Assembly (NCBI GenBank): GCA_963749035.1
Contig: CAVVKW010000004.1
Span: 1,302,001-1,366,000, forward strand
Length of the DNA stretch: 64,000 bases
Direction: 5' to 3'
From: CAVVKW01 sp963749035
GTDB lineage: Bacteria > Verrucomicrobiota > Verrucomicrobiia > Chthoniobacterales > JAATET01
Shown here: piece by piece, positions 58,782-64,000 of the stretch
How positions within the stretch are numbered: position 1 is the stretch's first letter
How the letters are laid out: each line of letters opens with the position of its first letter
Position numbers and translations under genes: made by a program
Notes under the pieces: generated by a model
Database searches by the model: none
Told to the model about the DNA's origin: nothing
What the model saw: only the letters and a program-made list of their open reading frames with translations

Positions 58782-60077
58782 ATGACTGCTGCCACTTTGT
58801 CGCCCGACTCGAAAAAATCAAGCCTCCCCGTGGTTGCCATCATTGGCTGCGGATTCGGAGGCCTCTCGGCGGCCCGTGCGCTCAAGAACGCGCCCGTCAC
58901 CGTGGTCCTCATCGATCGCACCAATCACCACCTCTTCCAGCCGCTCCTCTACCAGGTGGCCACCGCCGGCCTTTCGCCCGCCGACATCGCCAAGCCGGTC
59001 CGATCCATTCTCCGCGGCCAGCGGAACGTCACCTGCGTCATGGCCGAGATTACCGGCATCGACGTCGACAGTCGCGAACTCACCAGCCCGCAGGGCAATC
59101 TGACTTACGACTACCTCATCGTGGCCACCGGCGCTCGCCATTCCTATTTCGGCAATCCCGAGTGGGAAAAGATCGCTCCCGGCCTGAAGAGTCTCGGCGA
59201 CGCCACCGAGATTCGCCGCCGCATCCTGACTGCGTTCGAGGAAGCGGAAAAAATCGAGGACGAAGCTCGTCGCAAAGCTCGCATGACCTTTGTCGTCGTC
59301 GGCGGCGGCCCGACCGGCGTCGAAATGGCCGGAGCCATCAGCGAGCTCGCGCGTCACACGCTCAGCGACGACTTCCGCCACATCGACCCGAAGCACACTC
59401 GCGTCGTCCTCGTCGAAGCCACCGACCGCATCCTCGCGACCTACACCGAGGACCTCTCGGCCAGCGCCGTCGAACAGCTCGAATCCCTCGACGTCGAAGT
59501 TCGCCTTTCCGATCCAGTAGAGAATCTCGAACCCGGCACCGTGACGTTGAAGAGCGGACCGATCCCGTGCGACACCGTCATCTGGGCCGCCGGCACCGAG
59601 GCCTCCGGACTGGCCAGGAAAATCCCCGTCGAAACCGACAAACCTGGCCGCGCCAAGGTCAACCAAGACCTCACCATCCCGGACCATCCGGAGATTCAGG
59701 CCGTGGGCGACATCATCACCGTCAAAGACAAGGAAGGCAAACCCGTCCCCGGAGTCGCGCCAGCCGCCATGCAGGCAGGCAAACACGCTGCCGAAAACAT
59801 CCTCCGTCAACTTGACGAAAAACCGCCGACCGACTTCTGGTATTTCGACAAAGGCAACCTCGCCACCATCGGTCGGCACCGCGGCATCGGCGACCTCGGG
59901 TTTGCCAAGGTCACCGGGACCATCGCCTGGCTTGCCTGGGCCTTCATTCACCTCTTCTTCCTCATCGGCTTCCGGAATCGCATCCTGGTGTTTTTCCAAT
60001 GGGCTTACGCCTACGTCACCTACGCCCGCGGCGCCCGCCTCATCGGCCCAAAAGCACCGGGCGACCGGGAAGAGTAA
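58782..60077 (+). CDS. ndh: Type II NADH dehydrogenase
   Basis: A 431-residue membrane-attached flavoenzyme oxidising NADH without proton pumping. The FAD motif is VAIIGCGFGGLSAARAL (18-34) and the NADH motif VVVGGGPTGVEMAG (near 170). The quinone-side text HHLFQPLLYQVATAGLSPADIA is typical. A C-terminal amphipathic or membrane segment (FIHLFFLIGF, then FFQWAYAYVTYARGARLI) anchors it. A Rex operator lies just ahead. Confidence 0.94.
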   Translation: MTAATLSPDSKKSSLPVVAIIGCGFGGLSAARALKNAPVTVVLIDRTNHHLFQPLLYQVATAGLSPADIAKPVRSILRGQRNVTCVMAEITGIDVDSRELTSPQGNLTYDYLIVATGARHSYFGNPEWEKIAPGLKSLGDATEIRRRILTAFEEAEKIEDEARRKARMTFVVVGGGPTGVEMAGAISELARHTLSDDFRHIDPKHTRVVLVEATDRILATYTEDLSASAVEQLESLDVEVRLSDPVENLEPGTVTLKSGPIPCDTVIWAAGTEASGLARKIPVETDKPGRAKVNQDLTIPDHPEIQAVGDIITVKDKEGKPVPGVAPAAMQAGKHAAENILRQLDEKPPTDFWYFDKGNLATIGRHRGIGDLGFAKVTGTIAWLAWAFIHLFFLIGFRNRILVFFQWAYAYVTYARGARLIGPKAPGDREE

Positions 60078-60157
60078 GCCCCGCCGAACCACGCTTCCGA
60101 CCGCCGAAGTGTCCGCTCCGCGATCCCGCAGAGATCCCGCGCGCCGTCGCGCCAGGC

Positions 60158-61054
60158 TCAGGAAGCCTTGACCGCCGTCGGATCAAAATCCGCCGCGTGG
60201 TAACTACTTCGCACCAGCGGACCGCTTGCGACAAAATCGAAACCCTTGTTCTCCGCGATCTCACGATAGAGGTCGAACGTCTCGGGCCGAACGTATTCCA
60301 CGACCGGCAGGTGCTCCGGCGTCGGCCGCAAATACTGACCCATCGTCAGCACCTGCACGTTCGCCTCGCGCAGGTCGTCCATTGCCTGGAAAATCTCCGT
60401 CTCAGTCTCCCCCAGCCCAAGCATCAACCCGCTCTTGGTCACCAGGTCCGGACCCAACTCCTTGGCCCGCTGCAGAAACTCAAGCGAGAGAGAATATTTC
60501 GCCCGCGAACGCACCAGCGGCGTCAGCCGCTCGACCGTTTCGAGGTTGTGATTGAAGACGTGGGGCCGCGCATCGACGACCTTCTGCAACGAAGAATCCT
60601 TGCCGTTGAAATCCGGAGTCAGCACCTCGATCACGATCGACTCGTCGACCTGGCGAATGGCCTCGATCGTCCGCGCAAAGTGCTCCGCCCCGCCGTCCGC
60701 CACGTCGTCCCGCGCCACCGCGGTGATCACCACGTGCTTGAGCTTCAACCGCCGAATCGCCTCCGCCACCCGCGCCGGCTCGTCTTCTTCTAATTCAAGC
60801 GGCTTCATCGTCGACACCGCGCAAAATCCACACGCCCGCGTGCACCGTTCGCCCGCGATCATGAACGTCGCCGTCCCCGCGCTCCAGCACTCCCACCGAT
60901 TCGGACACTGCGCGCTCTCGCACACCGTGTGGAGCTTCAGGTCGGAGATCAGCCCTTTCGTGGAAAAGAAAACGGGATTCGACGGCAGCCGAACCTTGAT
61001 CCATTCCGGCTTCTTCGCAATGTGCAACGACGGGTCGATCTTCGCTAAAGGCAT
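60158..61054 (-). CDS. lipA: Lipoyl synthase
   Basis: A 298-residue radical-SAM enzyme inserting sulphur at C6 and C8 of octanoyl groups. The auxiliary cluster motif is CESAQCPNRWEC (Cys44, 49, 55) and the radical-SAM cluster motif CTRACGFC follows near residue 70. The text TVAVARDDVADGGAEH and GLGETETEI is as expected. LipB is not adjacent. It is downstream of moxR on the same strand. Confidence 0.97.
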   Translation of the reverse strand: MPLAKIDPSLHIAKKPEWIKVRLPSNPVFFSTKGLISDLKLHTVCESAQCPNRWECWSAGTATFMIAGERCTRACGFCAVSTMKPLELEEDEPARVAEAIRRLKLKHVVITAVARDDVADGGAEHFARTIEAIRQVDESIVIEVLTPDFNGKDSSLQKVVDARPHVFNHNLETVERLTPLVRSRAKYSLSLEFLQRAKELGPDLVTKSGLMLGLGETETEIFQAMDDLREANVQVLTMGQYLRPTPEHLPVVEYVRPETFDLYREIAENKGFDFVASGPLVRSSYHAADFDPTAVKAS

Positions 61055-61134
61055 ATCTCCGCGACTATCACCCAGCTCGCCGGGAATTCCAACAATTTGA
61101 AACGATCACCTCGTCGAAATCCACTGCCACTGCC

Positions 61135-62130
61135 CTACGCCGCCAGAGCATCCCTCACCACGTCGTCCGGCGACACCCCCTCGGCCTCGCCCTCGAAATT
61201 CATCACCACTCGGTGACGCAGCGCCGGCAGCGCCACCGCCCGGATGTCCTCCCGCGCCACGTGATACCGCCCCGCCAGCAACGCCTCGATTTTCGCGCAC
61301 AAGACCAACGCCTGCGCCCCTCGCGGACTCGACCCGTAACGGACAAACCGCCGCCCCGACTCCGCCCCAGCCTCCGGGTGCGTGGCCAACACCAGCCGCA
61401 CCGCCTCTTCCTGCACCTCCCGCACGATCGGAACCTCCCGAATCAAACGCTGACTCGCCCGCAACACGTCCCCGGAAGCCACGACCTCCGACCCCGCCCC
61501 GTCCACCGTCGATGTCGTGCGATCCAGAATCGCGTGCAGCTCGTCACCCGTCGGATAATCGACCAGCAGCTTCAGTAAAAACCGATCCAACTGCGCCTCC
61601 GGCAACGGATACGTCCCCTCCATCTCCAACGGATTCTGCGTCGCCAACACCAAAAACGGATCGGGCACCTCGCGCGTCTCCCCGCCCACCGTCGCGTGCC
61701 GCTCCTGCATCGCCTCCAGCAGCGCACTCTGGGTCTTTGGCGTCGCCCGGTTGATCTCATCCGCCAGCAAAATGTTCGTAAAAATCGGCCCCGGCTGAAA
61801 TTCAAACCGCTTCGCACCGCCGTCGTCCAAAATCAAACTCGTCCCCACGATGTCCGCCGGCATCAGGTCCGGCGTGAACTGCACCCTCGAAAACTCCAGC
61901 CCCGTCACGTCACCCAGTGTCCGCACCAGCAGCGTCTTCCCCAGCCCCGGTGCCCCCTCCAGCAAGACGTGCCCGCCCGCGAAAAGCGCCAGCAGCAAAC
62001 CCCGCACCGTCTCGCGCTGGCCGACCACAACCCGTGCCAACGCCGACTCGAGCGAACCGAAGAGCTTTCGAAACTCCTCCACCCGCTCCCGCGTCTCGTC
62101 CGATTCTTCCACGCCCCGACTCAACCGCAT
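61135..62130 (-). CDS. MoxR-family AAA+ ATPase
   Basis: A 331-residue ATPase. Walker A EGAPGLGKTLLVRTL lies near residues 58-72 and Walker B LLADEINRATPKTQSALLEAMQE near 122. Sensor text ATQNPLEMEGTYPLPEAQLDRFLLKL is the MoxR signature. These usually act as chaperones with a VWA-domain partner; none is present in the window, and the next genes are yjbQ and lipA. Activation of an unknown partner is the likely role. Confidence 0.93.
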   Translation of the reverse strand: MRLSRGVEESDETRERVEEFRKLFGSLESALARVVVGQRETVRGLLLALFAGGHVLLEGAPGLGKTLLVRTLGDVTGLEFSRVQFTPDLMPADIVGTSLILDDGGAKRFEFQPGPIFTNILLADEINRATPKTQSALLEAMQERHATVGGETREVPDPFLVLATQNPLEMEGTYPLPEAQLDRFLLKLLVDYPTGDELHAILDRTTSTVDGAGSEVVASGDVLRASQRLIREVPIVREVQEEAVRLVLATHPEAGAESGRRFVRYGSSPRGAQALVLCAKIEALLAGRYHVAREDIRAVALPALRHRVVMNFEGEAEGVSPDDVVRDALAA

Positions 62131-62155
62131 CGCGCCGGAATCGTCCAGCGCGGCG

Positions 62156-62575
62156 TCATTCCCCGATCACGACCACGTCCAGCGTCCGCCGGTGCGACGC
62201 CCGCCGATGCTCGAAAACGAAGATCCCCTGCCACGTCCCGAGCGACGTCCGCCCTTTGACCACCGGCACGGTTTCACTCGACCGCGTCAACGCCATCCGC
62301 AAGTGACTCGTCGTGTCGTCCGAACCCTCCGCCGTGTGCACCCAGCCCGGATCATCCTCCGGCACCAGCTCTTCGAAGTATCGGTGCAAATCTTCCCGCG
62401 CCGACGGATCTGCGTTCTCGTAGATCACGAGACTCGCACTCGTGTGCCGCAGAAACACGGTCACCAGCCCGGTCTGCACCTTGCTCTCCCGCACGATCCG
62501 CTCGACGTCCGCCGTGATTTCGTAAGTCCCCTTCCCCGAGGTCCGCACCTCGATCCGTTCGCTTTTCGTTTTCAT
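62156..62575 (-). CDS. yjbQ: YjbQ family (UPF0047) protein
   Basis: A 139-residue protein with the family text GLVTVFLRHTSASLVIYENADPS and the C-terminal LGTWQGIFVFEHRRASHRRTL. Some members have weak thiamine-phosphate synthase activity, but the physiological role is not settled. It overlaps nothing and is 25 bp before moxR on the minus strand. Confidence 0.93.
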   Translation of the reverse strand: MKTKSERIEVRTSGKGTYEITADVERIVRESKVQTGLVTVFLRHTSASLVIYENADPSAREDLHRYFEELVPEDDPGWVHTAEGSDDTTSHLRMALTRSSETVPVVKGRTSLGTWQGIFVFEHRRASHRRTLDVVVIGE

Positions 62576-62582
62576 TGCGCCT

Positions 62583-62927
62583 TCATTTCCCTCGAAACAA
62601 CAGCAAACCCCACCCCGCGATCAACGCCGTTCCACCGATCGGAGTGATCGCCCCCAGCCAACCCACGTTCGTCACCGCCAGCAGGTAAAGCGATCCCGAG
62701 AACACCAGCACGCCGCCCGTCCAGAGCCCCGTCATCCAGCGATCCGCCCGACCCGCCAACGCAAGCGCCAGCAGTGCCACGGCGTGGACCAAATGGTAAA
62801 ACGCCGCGGTCTCCCAGTTACCTACCCGCCCGTTCGCCTCCAGCAGCCCCGCCAAACCGTGTGCGCCGAAAGCCCCCAGTGCCACACCGGTCAGGCCAAG
62901 CACCGCCGCGATGCGAATCGCACTCAT
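62583..62927 (-). CDS. DUF423 small membrane protein
   Basis: A 114-residue protein with four hydrophobic helices and the family text GAFGAHGL, ETAAFYHLVHAVALLALAL, and GSLYLLAVTNVGWLGAITPIGGTALIAGW. Function is unknown. It starts 7 bp from yjbQ and is cotranscribed with it. Confidence 0.92.
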   Translation of the reverse strand: MSAIRIAAVLGLTGVALGAFGAHGLAGLLEANGRVGNWETAAFYHLVHAVALLALALAGRADRWMTGLWTGGVLVFSGSLYLLAVTNVGWLGAITPIGGTALIAGWGLLLFRGK

Positions 62928-62939
62928 TCCGCGGGGACC

Positions 62940-62978
62940 GCGAGCTTCCAGCTCGCCGACGCGGGCATCCTGCCCGCG
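62940..62978. repeat. REP-like twin hairpin between DUF423 and mdh
   Basis: Two perfect hairpins lie in tandem, both with TCC loops: GCGAGCT-TCC-AGCTCGC (62940-62956) and CGCGGGCA-TCC-TGCCCGCG (62960-62978). The shared TCC loop and GC arms are like REP/BIME elements of other bacteria. They are between genes and could act as transcript-end or binding elements. Confidence 0.75.
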
Positions 62979-63027
62979 ACCTCACCCCAACAGCGAAGCT
63001 GCACTTCCCCCCACTCAGTGCCCCGCC

Positions 63028-64000
63028 TCACAGCAGATCCGCCACCATCTCGCGCTCCTGCCGAAGCTCCTCGACGGTCGCGTCGACCTTGGTCTGGCTG
63101 AATTCCGACAGCTTCACGTCTTGCACGATCTCGACCTTGTTGCCGTCCGACCGCACCGGGAAGGAGCACATCAATCCCTCTTCGATCCCGTAGCTTCCGT
63201 CGGAACACACCGCGACGCTGTGCCAGTCGTCGCCCTTCGTCGGAGTCACGATCGACTGGATGGTCTCGATCGCCGCGTGCGCCGCCGAAGCCGCCGACGA
63301 CAACCCGCGTGCCGCGATGATCGCCGCACCCCGCTGCTGCACCGTCTTGATGAACTCGCCCTCCAAATATGCGGTATCCGTGATCACTTCTCCGACCGGT
63401 TTTCCGTCGATGCGCGCATTCCCGAAGTCCGGGTAGAGCGTCGCAGAATGATTACCCCAGATCGCCAGCCGATCCACGTCGCTCCAATGCTTCCCAGCCT
63501 TCAGTGCCAACTGCGTCTTCGCCCGATTTTCGTCGAGCCGCGTCATCGCGAACCAACGATCCGCCGGCAGGTCTTTCCCGTTGTTCATCGCGATCAGGCA
63601 GTTCGTGTTGCAGGGATTTCCCACCACCAGCACGCGAGCATCCGCCGCCGCGTTCTTGGCAATCGCCTCGCCCTGACCCACGAAAATCTTCCCGTTGATC
63701 CCCAGCAGATCTTTGCGCTCCATCCCCGCCTTGCGCGGCACGCTGCCGACCAGCATCGCCCAGTTCACACCGTCAAACCCCGCGTCGAGATCCGAAGTCC
63801 CGTCCACGTCCGCCAAGAGCGGAAACGCGCAATCGTGCAGTTCCATGATCACGCCCTCGAGCGCCTTCATTCCCGGCTCGATCTCGATCAAACTCAGTGA
63901 AACCGGTTGGTCAGGACCAAAAACACCGCCGGACGCGATCCGGGGAAGAAGTGAATAACCGATCTGGCCCGCCGCACCGGTGACCGCAACTTTAATGGGA
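63028..64000 (-). CDS. mdh: Malate dehydrogenase (cut by window edge)
   Basis: The frame is open to position 64000 and lacks only the first few codons. The visible 323 residues begin PIKVAVTGAAGQIGYSLL with the NAD-binding glycine motif. Substrate arginines lie in VGSVPRKAGMERKDLL, and the catalytic His is in IWGNHSATLYPD. The sequence is the cytosolic-type MDH found in many bacteria. It converts malate and oxaloacetate in the TCA cycle. It is the first of the mdh-DUF423-yjbQ-moxR-lipA group on the minus strand, with a twin hairpin after it. Confidence 0.95.
   Translation of the reverse strand, partial: PIKVAVTGAAGQIGYSLLPRIASGGVFGPDQPVSLSLIEIEPGMKALEGVIMELHDCAFPLLADVDGTSDLDAGFDGVNWAMLVGSVPRKAGMERKDLLGINGKIFVGQGEAIAKNAAADARVLVVGNPCNTNCLIAMNNGKDLPADRWFAMTRLDENRAKTQLALKAGKHWSDVDRLAIWGNHSATLYPDFGNARIDGKPVGEVITDTAYLEGEFIKTVQQRGAAIIAARGLSSAASAAHAAIETIQSIVTPTKGDDWHSVAVCSDGSYGIEEGLMCSFPVRSDGNKVEIVQDVKLSEFSQTKVDATVEELRQEREMVADLL

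Overview
The window is high-GC chromosomal DNA. It looks like a member of the Verrucomicrobiota (inference from gene families, not from a marker tree). Supporting signs are a Minf_1886-family protein, a PTPDL-type exported protein, two proteins with PEP-CTERM sorting tails, a DUF11-repeat envelope protein resembling chlamydial OmcB, a DUF6600 protein, and envelope genes of a Gram-negative cell. About 63 protein genes are recognisable, plus one SRP RNA gene. The coding density is typical of a core chromosome, with one mobile edge on the left.

Left edge (1-5420): the end of a lambda-type prophage, with a Mor-like activator, terminase small and large subunits, a gpW-position protein, portal and the start of a prohead protease, all on the minus strand. 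It stops at the 3' end of a tRNA gene (probably tRNA-Asn), which marks the attachment site; 24 bp of this end is repeated 121 bp further on. Next to it are accessory genes: a LanC-like cyclase with altered zinc ligands, a double GNAT acetyltransferase, a methyltransferase, and a WYL regulator whose start codon lies inside a 10-bp palindrome facing a 53-residue ORF.

10-31 kb: mscL, ilvN-ilvC, the DUF11 envelope protein, an RND efflux pair, an exported GH5 glycosidase overlapping an acyltransferase fusion protein, a DUF418 membrane protein, a HAD phosphatase, purE-sua5, a cold-shock protein with aroK, the glycolytic run gap-pgk-tpiA, and a lone nuoH. 31-44 kb: an exported unknown, an RsmA-Nudix fusion, a CpxRA-like two-component system divergent from an EF-hand protein, a tightly packed run (46-residue membrane protein, Minf_1886 protein, double M16 peptidase, DUF1844), N-carbamoylputrescine amidase, an M14-like peptidase, the PTPDL protein and an L,D-transpeptidase lipoprotein. 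44-64 kb: valS, manC, argH-Nudix-tatC-lipoprotein, a Fur-family regulator, the 4.5S/SRP RNA gene, an orphan CobW C-terminal domain, a second M16 peptidase, a PEP-CTERM cyclophilin, an MGMT-family protein, DUF2945, the DUF6600 protein, recO, nuoD and ndh facing each other across a perfect Rex operator, lipA, a MoxR ATPase, yjbQ, a DUF423 protein and mdh (cut by the window edge).

The most unusual structural signal is a set of short tandem arrays with a strict 7-bp period (a few with a 9-10 bp period) at more than a dozen gene junctions. The unit sequence differs from array to array but the period does not. Several arrays supply start or stop codons, and one is a 42-bp in-frame insertion inside rsmA. 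This resembles the heptameric STRR sequences of cyanobacteria in form, but I cannot test relatedness here.
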